The translations under genes were made by a program, and so were the position numbers. Positions 34,047-42,522 of a DNA stretch of 64,000 bases are shown in pieces. Location: contig CAVTOD010000008.1 of assembly GCA_963736305.1 (NCBI GenBank), positions 124,001-188,000 on the forward strand. Direction: 5' to 3'. The notes under the pieces were generated by a model. That model was not told where the DNA came from. It saw only the letters and a program-made list of their open reading frames with translations, and did no database searches. Each line of letters opens with the position of its first letter. The first letter of the stretch is position 1. The stretch is from DASUPK01 sp963736305 (GTDB lineage Bacteria; Actinomycetota; Thermoleophilia; Solirubrobacterales; 70-9).

Positions 34047-35282
34047 ATGAGCACCTTCGCGTTCCGTGCCGTCGATGTGGCCGGTGTGCCCTCCAGGGGC
34101 GAGGTGGACGCGCAATCCAAGGCGCAGGTCACCGAGCAGCTCCGCGAGCGAGGCCTGATCGTCTTGGACGTCTCGGAGAAGAGTGAGGCGCTCAAGCTCG
34201 AGTCATTCCTCGACCGCTTCCGCAAGATCAAGATGCGCGAGCTCGCCGTCTTCTCGCGGCAGTTCGCCACGCTGGTCGCATCGGGCATGCCGATGCTGCG
34301 CTCGCTGTACACGCTCGAGGACCAGACCGAGGACGAGCGACTCTGCGAGGCGATCGCGGGTGTGCGCAGGGATGTGGAGGCCGGTAGCTCCCTGGCCGAT
34401 GCGATGGGCCGGCGGCCGCAGGTATTCGACAAGCTCTTCCGGGCCATGGTGCAATCCGGGGAGAGCTCGGGTCGGCTCGACGAGACGCTGGATCGGATCG
34501 CGTACCAGATCGAGAAGCTCGACGCCCTGAAGCGAGAGATCCGCTCGGCCGTGCTCTACCCCGCCTTCGTCTTCACCGCGGCCTTGCTGATCATGCTCGC
34601 GGTTGTGATCTTCATCGTCCCCGTCTTCGCCAACGCCTTCAAGGAGGCCGTTGCCAATCAGCCGGGCGAGTCCGCGGACCTGCCGAGCATGACCCAGTTC
34701 ATGGTCGGGCTTTCCAACTTCCTCAAAGGCGACTGGTTCCTCTGGGTCCCCGGCTCGATTGTGGCGGCGGTGGCCTTCTTCCAGTGGAAGAAGACCGATC
34801 GGGGGCGCGCGCAGTGGGACCGGCTCGCGCTCCGCCTGCCGGTGCACATAGGCGACATCGTTCGCAAGGCGGCGGTCGCGCGATGGTCGCGCACCTTCTC
34901 GGGGGCGGTCGCCTCCGGGGTGCCGCTGCTGGAGTCGATCAAGCTCACGGGCCAAACGGCGGGCAACTCCCAGGTGGAGAAGGCGATGGACGATGTCTAC
35001 GCCTCGGTGAAGAGCGGCGGGACGATCGCCCATCCCATCGAGGGTTGCGACGTGTTTCCGCCAATGGTCGGCCACATGGTCTCGGTGGGCGAAGAGAGTG
35101 GGCAGCTCGAGCAGATGCTGACGAAGGTCGCCGACTTCTACGAGGCGGAGGTGGACACCAAGGTGAAGGCGCTGACCTCCCTTATCGAACCAGCGATGAT
35201 CGTGGCGGTCGGCGGCATGGTGGGCTTCATCGTGATCGCGATGTACCTGCCTCTCTTCTCCCTCTACGACAAGATCCGCTAG
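34047..35282 (+). CDS. pilC: Type IV pilus inner-membrane platform protein PilC
   Basis: 411 residues. Two T2SSF domains: MRELAVFSRQFATLVASGMPMLRSL near residue 63 and ARWSRTFSGAVASGVPLLESI near 275, each ending in conserved GEESG/GESSG turns. Three hydrophobic helices (FVFTAALLIMLAVVIFIVPVF, a mid-protein WFLWVPGSIVAAVAFF, and a C-terminal MIVAVGGMVGFIVIAMYLPLF). It forms the platform on which PilB and PilT act. Convergent with the GNAT gene (4-bp overlap). Confidence 0.94.
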   Translation: MSTFAFRAVDVAGVPSRGEVDAQSKAQVTEQLRERGLIVLDVSEKSEALKLESFLDRFRKIKMRELAVFSRQFATLVASGMPMLRSLYTLEDQTEDERLCEAIAGVRRDVEAGSSLADAMGRRPQVFDKLFRAMVQSGESSGRLDETLDRIAYQIEKLDALKREIRSAVLYPAFVFTAALLIMLAVVIFIVPVFANAFKEAVANQPGESADLPSMTQFMVGLSNFLKGDWFLWVPGSIVAAVAFFQWKKTDRGRAQWDRLALRLPVHIGDIVRKAAVARWSRTFSGAVASGVPLLESIKLTGQTAGNSQVEKAMDDVYASVKSGGTIAHPIEGCDVFPPMVGHMVSVGEESGQLEQMLTKVADFYEAEVDTKVKALTSLIEPAMIVAVGGMVGFIVIAMYLPLFSLYDKIR

Positions 35283-35860
35283 CTCCATTTCGACGCCGAC
35301 GCGGCCGCCCGCAAAGCCGGGCGGATCGCGTGTGTGGCGGCCGTCGGCAGTGTCACCTCGACTTCGGTCACATCGCCCTCGGAGCGATGGCGGGTGCTCG
35401 GCCCGAGCTCGTCGAAGAGCTGGAGCATCTCCCGGTTCTCGGCGAGGCACACTCCGGTGAACTTCTCCAGGCCGTTCTCCCTGGCCCGACGCGCGAGCAG
35501 ACCGAGCAGCGCGGTGCCCACCCCGCGGCCCTGCCACTCGTCCCGCACCGTGACCGCCACCTCGGCCCGCTTCCGATCGTCCGGTTCGCGGACGTAGCGC
35601 GCGACGCCGACGATCTCCTCAGCCTCCGTCAGCGCGATCAGGGCCTCGTGGGATGAGTGATCGAGCTCCGTCAGATAGGACAGCTCGCTCTCGGTCAGGC
35701 TCTTCACCGGCGCCAGGAAGCGCTTGTAGACCGACTGCTGGCTGAGGTGCTGAAACGCATCCACCAGGGCGGCCCTGTCGCCCGCTTCGATCGGCCGGAC
35801 GATGAGCTTGACGCCGTCGATGGTCTCGAAGGTGTCCGGGGGCGAGTCGGGCGGATCCAT
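35279..35860 (-). CDS. GNAT-family N-acetyltransferase
   Basis: 193 residues. VKLIVRPIEAGDRAALVDAFQHLS starts the domain; the acetyl-CoA-binding loop is DEWQGRGVGTALLGLLARRA (about residues 108-127), followed by CLAENREMLQLFDELG. Similar stand-alone domains also occur fused to acyl-CoA synthetases of the protein-acetylating type, but the substrate cannot be told here. It interrupts the pilus gene cluster on the opposite strand. Confidence 0.8.
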   Translation of the reverse strand: MDPPDSPPDTFETIDGVKLIVRPIEAGDRAALVDAFQHLSQQSVYKRFLAPVKSLTESELSYLTELDHSSHEALIALTEAEEIVGVARYVREPDDRKRAEVAVTVRDEWQGRGVGTALLGLLARRARENGLEKFTGVCLAENREMLQLFDELGPSTRHRSEGDVTEVEVTLPTAATHAIRPALRAAASASKWS

Positions 35861-35915
35861 GAGCTCAGTATTGCTCCCTCACCAGCGACCCACTGGACGC
35901 AAGTTCGACGGCATT

Positions 35916-35936
35916 TCCCTAAGCACTATTTAGGGA
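35916..35936. promoter_or_regulatory. Inverted repeat upstream of the pilA promoter region
   Basis: TCCCTAA (35916-35922) and TTAGGGA (35930-35936) form a perfect 7-bp dyad with a 7-nt spacer, just upstream of the pilA promoter candidates. Possible repressor or activator site. Confidence 0.4.
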
Positions 35937-35941
35937 CTTGC

Positions 35942-35968
35942 TAAAGGCATTCGCCACGCAGTCGATTC
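35942..35968 (+). promoter_or_regulatory. Candidate promoter of pilA, sigma-28-like
   Basis: TAAA (35942-35945), exactly 15 bp, then GTCGATTC (35961-35968), compared with TAAA-N15-GCCGATAA for FliA/SigD/WhiG-type factors. A sigma-70 reading (TTGCTA 35938, then GTCGAT 17 bp later) is also possible but has a poor -10. Either would start transcription near 35975, about 20 nt before the riboswitch. Confidence 0.35.
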
Positions 35969-35994
35969 AAGGCGGCGTAAAGACCAAGCCAGGG

Positions 35995-36087
35995 CCTCGG
36001 TGAAAAGGCAAACCCATCGCGAGGTGGGGACGCAAAGCCAACGGGGCTCTGAGAGAAATCTCAGAGTCAGCCGGGCTGCCACCGGGG
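35995..36087 (+). promoter_or_regulatory. Cyclic-di-GMP-I riboswitch (GEMM-I) upstream of pilA
   Basis: The conserved core is unmistakable: GGCAAACC (about 36007-36014), GGGACGCAAAGCC (36026-36038) and GCCGGGCTGCC (36070-36080). P1 is CCTCGGTG (35995-36002) with CACCGGGG (36080-36087). The second helix pairs CCCATC with GGTGGG, capped by a GCGA tetraloop. The third is CTCTGAGA-GAAA-TCTCAGAG, a perfect 8-bp stem. This class senses c-di-GMP. It sits 60 nt before the start of the pilin gene, so it should control pilin synthesis. Confidence 0.95.
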
Positions 36088-36146
36088 TCAGCAGACTTCC
36101 GAAGGCACGGGGCTCTGGCAGCGAAGTTTGGACATAGGAGGTCCAG
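36088..36146 (+). promoter_or_regulatory. Riboswitch expression platform and pilA ribosome binding site
   Basis: The SD AGGAGG (36136-36141) lies 5 nt before the ATG and in the loop of a TGGAC/GTCCA hairpin (36129-36133, 36141-36145). GACTTCC (36094-36100) can pair with GGAGGTC (36137-36143) as an anti-SD. ACTTC (36095-36099) can instead pair with GAAGT (36123-36127). GCTGCCA (36075-36081, overlapping the P1 3' strand) is complementary to TGGCAGC (36116-36122). There is no U-tract terminator, so control is probably translational. Confidence 0.6.
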
Positions 36147-36593
36147 ATGCTGTTGAAGCTCCGCGAGCGGATGACCAGCGAGAAGGGGTTCACCCTGATC
36201 GAGCTGCTGGTCGTGATGCTCATCATTGGAATCCTGGCCGCGATCGCAATCCCGACGTTCTTCAACCAGAAGCAGAAGGCGAGCGATTCGAGCGCCAAGG
36301 AGATGGCCCACTCGGCGCAGGTGGCGATGGAGACCTTCGCCACAGACCACGGCGGCAAGTACACCGGCGTTGATGTCCCCGCCCTGCAGGCGATCGAGCC
36401 CACAATCGGGACCGGTGGCAACGCAGTCACCATCGTGGGCACGCCTGACAACACCAGCTACGAGCTCCGCGTCACGAACTCGGCCACTACCCACTGGTTC
36501 GGGATCGCGAAGACCGCTAACACGCTGACGTTCCCTTGTGACCCCCCGGGTCAGGGCGGTTGTCCGTCCGGTGGCGTTGGCTGGGGCGGCTGA
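36147..36593 (+). CDS. pilA: Major type IV pilin PilA
   Basis: 148 residues. A short basic leader ends in KG before FTLIELLVVMLIIGILAAIA, the type IVa prepilin cleavage site and N-terminal helix, with Glu at mature position 5. The globular part is small and Thr/Asn rich and ends in a Gly-rich GGVGWGG tail; one cysteine pair (CDPPGQGGC) lies near the C terminus. It is processed by PilD (40609) and assembled by PilB/PilC. Perfect AGGAGG SD, unlike the leaderless genes nearby, and a c-di-GMP riboswitch leader. A strong terminator follows. Confidence 0.95.
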   Translation: MLLKLRERMTSEKGFTLIELLVVMLIIGILAAIAIPTFFNQKQKASDSSAKEMAHSAQVAMETFATDHGGKYTGVDVPALQAIEPTIGTGGNAVTIVGTPDNTSYELRVTNSATTHWFGIAKTANTLTFPCDPPGQGGCPSGGVGWGG

Positions 36594-36610
36594 TCCAGCT
36601 AGCCAATCCG

Positions 36611-36634
36611 CGTGACGCTCGCGAGAGCCTCACG
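36611..36634 (+). repeat. Hairpin between pilA and its terminator
   Basis: CGTGA-C-GCTC / GAGC-C-TCACG with a GCGA tetraloop: 9 paired bases and one C-C mismatch. It may stabilise the 3' end of the pilA mRNA. Confidence 0.45.
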
Positions 36635-36639
36635 TGACG

Positions 36640-36671
36640 AAAAAGGGCGGGCCTTCGGGCCCGCCCTTTTT
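36640..36671 (+). terminator. Strong intrinsic terminator after pilA
   Basis: AAAAAGGGCGGGCC (36640-36653), TTCG loop, GGCCCGCCCTTTTT (36658-36671): a perfect 14-bp stem with a T5 tract. It isolates the highly expressed pilin message from the downstream minor-pilin genes. Confidence 0.92.
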
Positions 36672-36823
36672 CTTGTCTGGGCTCGGCAACTCCTCGCGGG
36701 CCGGCGGCGCTATCGAACACGCGGCCAGACCCCCCAAATCTTCGGTATGGCCCTCCGCCGGGCGGCGGCCGATGGGGGATCAGGCAGTTCTACGACTGCG
36801 CATGCGATGACGGCGATCGAGAG

Positions 36824-38260
36824 ATGAAAAAGGGGATCCGCGACCAATCGGGCATTGCCCTGATCGAGGCGCTGGTCAGCGCCCTGCTGCTGACGATCGT
36901 GGCGGCCGCGACGTTCACCTACTTCAGCGCCAGCACCCGGGCGACCGCCCAGGAGCGCCACCGCGCCCAGGCGAACAACTTGGCCGAGGCGGACCTCGAG
37001 CGGATGCGCTCCATGCCGGTCACCTGCCCGAAGGCGGCCCCCACCTGCACCTACTCGGTCGCCAGCTTCGTCGGCACGCCCCAGTCCCAGATCGTGACTC
37101 AGGACGCCACGCCCTACACGGTCGTCTCGCGGGCGCAATATCAGAACGACCCCTCGATCAGCACGGACTGCGGCGCCGGCGCCGGCTCGCGCGACTACAT
37201 CGCGGTCAGCTCCACCGTCACCTGGCCGGACATCGGCAGCCGCCCGCCGGTGACGGCCTCCAGCATCGTCACCCCGCCGAGCGGCTCGGTGGTTCCCAAC
37301 AGCGGCTCGCTGCGCATCAACGTCGTCAACGCGCAGGGCACCGGGATCTCCGGGGTGACCCTCACCGGCAGCGGCACCGGAGGCACCCAGGGCTCTTTCT
37401 CCGGCACCACGAACAGCGCCGGCTGCGTGCTCTGGAAGACCGTGGCGTCGGGCAACTACCAGGTCGCCGTCGGCGGCGTGGCCGCCGGCAAGGTCGACAA
37501 GGACGGCAACCCGGCGAACCAGGTCGTGCAGAACTGCTGCGGCGTCCCGGACCAGCAGAGCACGACGTTGACCTTCCTATACGACGCGCCCGGCACGGTG
37601 GGGGTGAGCTTCCGGACGCGGGACTACTCCAACCAGCTCGTCTCGGCCAGCTTCGACTCGATGGTCTTCGCGCAGTCCGGGATGAGCAGCGGCACTCGGC
37701 TGTTCAGCGTGTCGCCAGCAGTCACGACGATCAATGCGACGCAGCTCTTCCCCTTCGCGAGCCCATACTCGGCCTTTGCGGGGACCTGCACCGGATCGAG
37801 CACGAGCGCGCCGGGCGACAACCCCAACCCGACCTCGCAGGTGCCCGTGCCCGCCCCCGCCGCGATCCCCAGCTTCACCGTCCCGGCTGGGGGGAGCGCC
37901 AGCCCGCAGACGATCCAGATGCCGTCCCTGCTCCTCACCGTCTACAAGGGCTCGACCACGAGCAGCGCCAGGGCCACCGGGGCGACGGTCAAGGTGCGCG
38001 ACCTGAACTGCTCCAGCTTCCTCCGCCAGTACACGGCCAACGCCTCGGGACAGCTCGACCAGCCTGGGCTCCCCTACAGCGACTTCTCGGTCTGCGCCAG
38101 CGGCCTGGACGCCAATAACACCCCGCGGAGTATCTCGACCGGGGGGGCGGGCCCGGCGAATCCCAGTCTGAACGACGGCCAGACGGATCTGAACACCGGC
38201 ACCGCGCTCAACCTCTTCCTTCAGTCGGGAACAACCACGGGAGGGGGCTTGTGTCCCTGA
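36824..38260 (+). CDS. PilV-like minor prepilin with large C-terminal domains
   Basis: 478 residues. SGIALIEALVSALLLTIVAAATFTYF is a prepilin-type N-terminal helix (Gly at -1, Glu at +5). The long exported part has a carboxypeptidase-regulatory/Cna-like module (SLRINVVNAQGTGISGVTL... SGNYQVAVG), a second similar module (LLLTVYKGSTTS... ATVKVRDL), and at least nine cysteines in pairs (CCGV and similar). Much larger than usual PilV, so it may sit at the pilus tip as an adhesin. Overlaps the next gene by 10 bp. Confidence 0.75.
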   Translation: MKKGIRDQSGIALIEALVSALLLTIVAAATFTYFSASTRATAQERHRAQANNLAEADLERMRSMPVTCPKAAPTCTYSVASFVGTPQSQIVTQDATPYTVVSRAQYQNDPSISTDCGAGAGSRDYIAVSSTVTWPDIGSRPPVTASSIVTPPSGSVVPNSGSLRINVVNAQGTGISGVTLTGSGTGGTQGSFSGTTNSAGCVLWKTVASGNYQVAVGGVAAGKVDKDGNPANQVVQNCCGVPDQQSTTLTFLYDAPGTVGVSFRTRDYSNQLVSASFDSMVFAQSGMSSGTRLFSVSPAVTTINATQLFPFASPYSAFAGTCTGSSTSAPGDNPNPTSQVPVPAPAAIPSFTVPAGGSASPQTIQMPSLLLTVYKGSTTSSARATGATVKVRDLNCSSFLRQYTANASGQLDQPGLPYSDFSVCASGLDANNTPRSISTGGAGPANPSLNDGQTDLNTGTALNLFLQSGTTTGGGLCP

Positions 38261-38940
38261 TCCGACATGAAGACGGCTTCACGCTGATCGAGCTCGTCGT
38301 CGGCATCGCGGTCTCCCTGGTCACGATGAGCATGGTGGCGATGATGGTGGTCGCGGCAACCCACAACCAGGACCGCGTCGCGCGGCGCGTGGACGCGAAC
38401 CAGCGCATCCGGCCGGTGCTCACCCGGATCGTCGACGAGCTTCACTCCGCCTGCGTCGCACCGCGGATCGCCCCCATCGTCGGCGACGGCACCGCGAACG
38501 GCAGCACCGACACCCGGATCACCTTCCTCTCGAAGGCCGGGGACGACCCCACCCCGCTGCCCGACAAGCACGTCGTCTATCTCTCGGGCGCGAGCCTGAT
38601 GGAAGACGTCTACCCAGGCATTGGAGGCGTCTCGCCCACCTGGACCTACGGGACGCCGACCACGCGGACCCTTCTCAGGCGTGTCTCCGCCCCCTCCGGC
38701 GTGATGTTCAAGTACTTCCGCTTCCAGAACGGAACGCTCGCGCTGGGCGCGCCGCTCGCCGTGCCCCTGAGTGGCACCAACGCGGGCCTGGCGGCGTACG
38801 TCAGCATCGCCATCACCGCCGACCCCACGGGCGGTCCCGGACGGGACACGAGATCCCCGATCACCCTCTCCGACGCCGCCGATCTGCGCCTGCAGCCCGC
38901 CAGCCAGATCGCGACCCAGGACAACCTGCCATGCACCTGA
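38251..38940 (+). CDS. PilW-like minor prepilin
   Basis: 229 residues, GTG start inside the end of the previous gene. DGFTLIELVVGIAVSLVTMSMVAMMVV is a clear type IV prepilin helix with the G-F cleavage site and Glu at +5. The downstream RIRPVLTRIVDELHSACV is typical of PilW/PilJ-type minor pilins. It probably helps prime pilus assembly. Overlaps the following PilX-like gene by 10 bp. Confidence 0.8.
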   Translation: MSLIRHEDGFTLIELVVGIAVSLVTMSMVAMMVVAATHNQDRVARRVDANQRIRPVLTRIVDELHSACVAPRIAPIVGDGTANGSTDTRITFLSKAGDDPTPLPDKHVVYLSGASLMEDVYPGIGGVSPTWTYGTPTTRTLLRRVSAPSGVMFKYFRFQNGTLALGAPLAVPLSGTNAGLAAYVSIAITADPTGGPGRDTRSPITLSDAADLRLQPASQIATQDNLPCT

Positions 38941-40577
38941 GGCTCAGCACGCTCCGGCACCACGAGGAGGGCTTTGCGCTGATCCCCACCCTGGGCGCGA
39001 TCGCGCTGGTCACGGTTCTCGTCGCCGTGTCGCTCGCCGCCGCCAACGGGGACCTCCACCAGGTCCAGCGGGACCTCGACACCAAGCGGGCCTATGCCGC
39101 TGCCCAGGCCGGCGTCATCGACTACGCGTTCCACCTCAACAACGATCCGAACTACTGGGCCAAGTGCACGGCCGTGCCAACTCCCAACGCCGTCAACCAG
39201 GTGGGATCGACCGCCAGCCGCCGCACGGTCCCGGGCTCGACCGACGGGTCGCAGTACGCGATCGAGCTGATGCCGGCCAGTACCTACACCGGGAGCCCGA
39301 ATCAGTGCAACCCCACGAACCCGGTCGACAGCATGCTCGAGAAGAGCGGCCCCAACGCCGGCACCTTCCGCGTCCGCTCGACGGGGTACGAGGGAACCGC
39401 CAAGCGCTCGATCGTCGCCACCTTCAGACAGTCGAGCTTCCTCGACTTCGTCTACTTCACCCAGCTCGAGACCTCGGACCCGGTCACATACGGATTCGCC
39501 AACCCTTCGACCGCGCTCGACGGCGCCTACTCGCAATGCACGAAGTTCCGTCGCGACGGGCGGGAAACCGTGCCGATCCCCGGCACCGGGTCGGGCACCC
39601 CTTATCCGAGAACATTCTGCGACCAGATCGTCTTCGTTGCCGGTGACAACATCAAGGGCCCGCTGCACACGAACGACGACTTTGCGATCTGCGGCAACCC
39701 GACTTTCGGCCGCTCGGCGGCGGATTCGACCGAGGTGAGCGCCCCGCCCCCCGGGTGGCTCACGGGAAACAGCTGCACAGCCAATCCGAACTTCGTCGGC
39801 CCCATGGTGTCGAATGCCCCCATCCTGCTGCCGAAGCCGATCGAGACGTCGAACCTGCAGACGCTCGCGGGGCCGACCTACACCTATACCGGCCAAACCC
39901 AGATCGAGCTGACCGGCAGCAGCATGAAGATCAACGGCGGCGCCTCCGTCCCCGTTCCCACCGGCGGCGTCCTCTACATCAAGAACGCGAGCTGCTCAAC
40001 GACCTACTCGCCCTTCACCGCCACGTACCCGCCCACGTCGGGGTGCGGGAATGCGATCGTCCACACCAGCAGCCCCTACACGAGCCAGCTGACGATCGCG
40101 GCGGAGAACGACATCATCATCGACGGCTCGATCCAGCGCGCCAGCGACGCCAGCGGGCTGCTCGGCCTGGTGGCGAGCAACTTCATCCGGGTGAAGCACC
40201 CGATCTGCGCGTTGGCGAGCGACCCCACCTGCAACGACGGGCCAGTTACGGCGGAGACCGCCAAGGGCCAGTGCAACGCCGGCGTCAACGGCAGCGACTC
40301 CCTCCCCAACGTGGAGATCGACGCAGCACTGCTCGCCATCGACCACTCCTTCATCGTCGACCACTACGACTGCGGTGGGAGCCTCGGCAACCTGAACGTG
40401 ACCGGGGCGATCGCGCAGAAGTTCCGCGGCGCCGTGGGCACCAACGGGAGCCCGGGGACGGGCTACAAGAAGAACTACGTCTACGACGACCACCTGCGCT
40501 ACGAGGAGCCGCCGGAGGGGTTCGATCCCAGCAACAAGTCCTGGCACGTCGGGCGCGAGACGCTGGACTTCCCTTAA
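38931..40577 (+). CDS. PilX-like pilus assembly protein
   Basis: 548 residues. EEGFALIPTLGAIALVTVLVAVSLAAANG is a degenerate prepilin-like helix (G-F site, no Glu at +5), followed by AYAAAQAGVIDYAFHLN, the pattern of PilX N-terminal domains. The large exported part is rich in Thr/Ser/Asn with several CN/NC cysteines and a motif DNIKGPLHTNDDFAICG similar to bactofilin/DUF7305-type beta helices. Last of three overlapping minor pilus genes; the SD for pilD follows. Confidence 0.72.
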   Translation: MHLRLSTLRHHEEGFALIPTLGAIALVTVLVAVSLAAANGDLHQVQRDLDTKRAYAAAQAGVIDYAFHLNNDPNYWAKCTAVPTPNAVNQVGSTASRRTVPGSTDGSQYAIELMPASTYTGSPNQCNPTNPVDSMLEKSGPNAGTFRVRSTGYEGTAKRSIVATFRQSSFLDFVYFTQLETSDPVTYGFANPSTALDGAYSQCTKFRRDGRETVPIPGTGSGTPYPRTFCDQIVFVAGDNIKGPLHTNDDFAICGNPTFGRSAADSTEVSAPPPGWLTGNSCTANPNFVGPMVSNAPILLPKPIETSNLQTLAGPTYTYTGQTQIELTGSSMKINGGASVPVPTGGVLYIKNASCSTTYSPFTATYPPTSGCGNAIVHTSSPYTSQLTIAAENDIIIDGSIQRASDASGLLGLVASNFIRVKHPICALASDPTCNDGPVTAETAKGQCNAGVNGSDSLPNVEIDAALLAIDHSFIVDHYDCGGSLGNLNVTGAIAQKFRGAVGTNGSPGTGYKKNYVYDDHLRYEEPPEGFDPSNKSWHVGRETLDFP

Positions 40578-40608
40578 GCCCGGGACAGATCGAGCCGAAG
40601 GATCTCCC

Positions 40609-41367
40609 ATGCTCCCAATCGCATCCCTCGCCTTCGTCGGCGGCATGGTGACCGGCAGCTTCGTCGGCGTCGTGGCGCATCGCGTCCCTCGGGGGGCGTC
40701 GATCGTTGGCCCGCGATCGGTCTGCGACTCCTGCGGAGCGCACATCGCGGCCTACGACAACGTCCCGGTCGTCTCCTGGATCATCCTTCGCGGTCGTTGC
40801 CGCACCTGCGGCGCGCGGATTCCGTTGCTCTATCCGCTCGTCGAGCTCGCCGTGGGCGCCGCGTTTGCCGCGACCGCGGTTGTCCTGCACGATCACCCCG
40901 CCCAGCTGGCACTCGGGCTCGTCTTCGTTGCGATGCTGGCGGCGATCACTCTCACCGACCTCGAGGGCCAGATCATCCCCAATTCGGTCCTCATGGTTGG
41001 AGCGGCCGCTGCGCTGGTGATCGTTGCGGCGACCGATCCGTCGAGCCTGCCCGAGCGGTTGATCGCCGCGGTCGCCGCAGGCGGTTTGCTGCTCGCCATC
41101 GGACTCGCCTATCCCCGTGGGATGGGCATGGGCGACGTCAAGCTGGCGGCGGTCATGGGTCTATACCTCGGCAGCGCTGTTGCCCCCGCCTTGATGGTGG
41201 GAGTCCTCAGCGGCGCCGTCGTGGGTCTTGGCCTGATGGCCTCTCGAGGCTCAGGGGCCCGCAAGCTCAAGGTGCCATTTGGCCCCTTCTTGGCGCTTGG
41301 CGGCGTGGTGGCTCTGCTCGCTGGCGACCAGATGATCGACGCCTACCTGAACGCCTTCGTCCGCTAG
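40609..41367 (+). CDS. pilD: Prepilin peptidase / N-methyltransferase PilD
   Basis: 252 residues. N-terminal GMVTGSFVGVVAHRVPRG and the zinc-type tetracysteine CDSCG...CRTCG (about residues 39-68), the aspartyl protease sites TLTDLEGQIIPN and GMGMGDVKLAAVMG (GxGD), and six to seven hydrophobic helices. It cleaves and methylates the four prepilins encoded just upstream. SD AAGGATC before the ATG. Confidence 0.93.
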   Translation: MLPIASLAFVGGMVTGSFVGVVAHRVPRGASIVGPRSVCDSCGAHIAAYDNVPVVSWIILRGRCRTCGARIPLLYPLVELAVGAAFAATAVVLHDHPAQLALGLVFVAMLAAITLTDLEGQIIPNSVLMVGAAAALVIVAATDPSSLPERLIAAVAAGGLLLAIGLAYPRGMGMGDVKLAAVMGLYLGSAVAPALMVGVLSGAVVGLGLMASRGSGARKLKVPFGPFLALGGVVALLAGDQMIDAYLNAFVR

Positions 41368-41446
41368 GGGCGTCTCATCAGTCTTGAGTATGCGGCTAGG
41401 CCCTGTGGCAGCCGATGGGAGGGGAGACGCAGGAACGCGTTCTCCA

Positions 41447-42516
41447 ATGCTTTCCACCAAGAAGAAGAGCACATCCCTGGTCGGGCTCGACATCGAGTCC
41501 GGCAGCATCGCGGCCACCGAGGTGAGGTCGCAGAGCAACCGTACGGTCGGCCGCACGGCCATCGTGCCGCTCGAGCCTGGCGTCGTCAGGGAGGGCGACC
41601 TGGTGGATGGGAACACGCTCTCGGACGCCCTCAAGGACCTGTTCGGGCGCTACAAGCTTGGCAAGAGGGTTCGCCTCGGCGTTGCGAATCAGCGCGTCAT
41701 CGTCCGGACCCTCGAGCTTCCGCTGCTCGAAGACCCGGAGGAGCTCGCCAGCGCCGTCCGGTTTCGGGCGCAGGACGCGATCCCGATGCCGCTGGACCAG
41801 GCGGTCCTGGACCACCGCGTGATCGCGAAGCGGGATGGTCCCGATGGGAACCGCATGATGGATGTGCTCGCGGTTGCGGCCCGCCGCGACATGGTCGTGT
41901 CCTTGGTGCAGGCGCTTCGCAACGCGGGACTCGAGCCCGCCGGGATCGACCTGTCGGCCTTCGGGATGATCAGGGCGCTGGACGAGGACTCCGGAGAGCC
42001 CCCCCTCCAGAGCGGGGACATGCCGCCCGTCACCACCCTGTACTGCCACCTCGGTGACATCACCAATCTGGCGGTTGCCCGAGGTGGCGAATGCCTGTTC
42101 ACCCGCGTGAGCCCCTTCGGGATGGAGGCGATTGCCGATCGGCTTGCCGGACGCCAGGAGATCTCGATGGACGACGCGCGCGAGCTCCTCATGGAGGTCG
42201 GCCTGGAGGAGGACCTTGACCTGTTCGACCGGGACGACGGCGCCGGTGCCGCGCGGGACGTGCTCGAGGGGGAGCGAGCAAGCTCGTCGAGGAGCTGCGG
42301 ATGTCCATGGACTTCTACGGCGCCCAGGAGGGTGTCACCGCGGTGGATCGCGTCTCGATCTGCGGGGCCGGCAGCACCATCCCGGGGCTGCCGGAACGCA
42401 TCCAGGCCGGGCTCGGGCTCGGGATCGCCTGCGAGCTTCCGGGGGCGCTCTCGCATCTCGATCCGGAGGATGCCGCGCGACTGACCGTCTCCTATGGGTT
42501 GGCTCTGGAGGACTGA
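41447..42516 (+). pseudogene. pilM: pilM with a single-base frameshift
   Basis: The ATG at 41447 begins STKKKSTSLVGLDIESGSIA, the actin-like PilM N terminus, and the frame continues with family sequence to about 42270 (DGAGAARDVLEG). There it shifts. The C-terminal part ASKLVEELRMSMDFYGAQEG ... RVSICGAGSTIPGLPERI continues in another frame to the stop at 42514. Adding one G to the G5 run at 42268-42272 restores a normal 356-residue PilM. Since pilN, pilO and the rest of the operon are intact, an assembly error is at least as likely as real loss. Confidence 0.85.
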
Positions 42517-42522
42517 GCTGCG

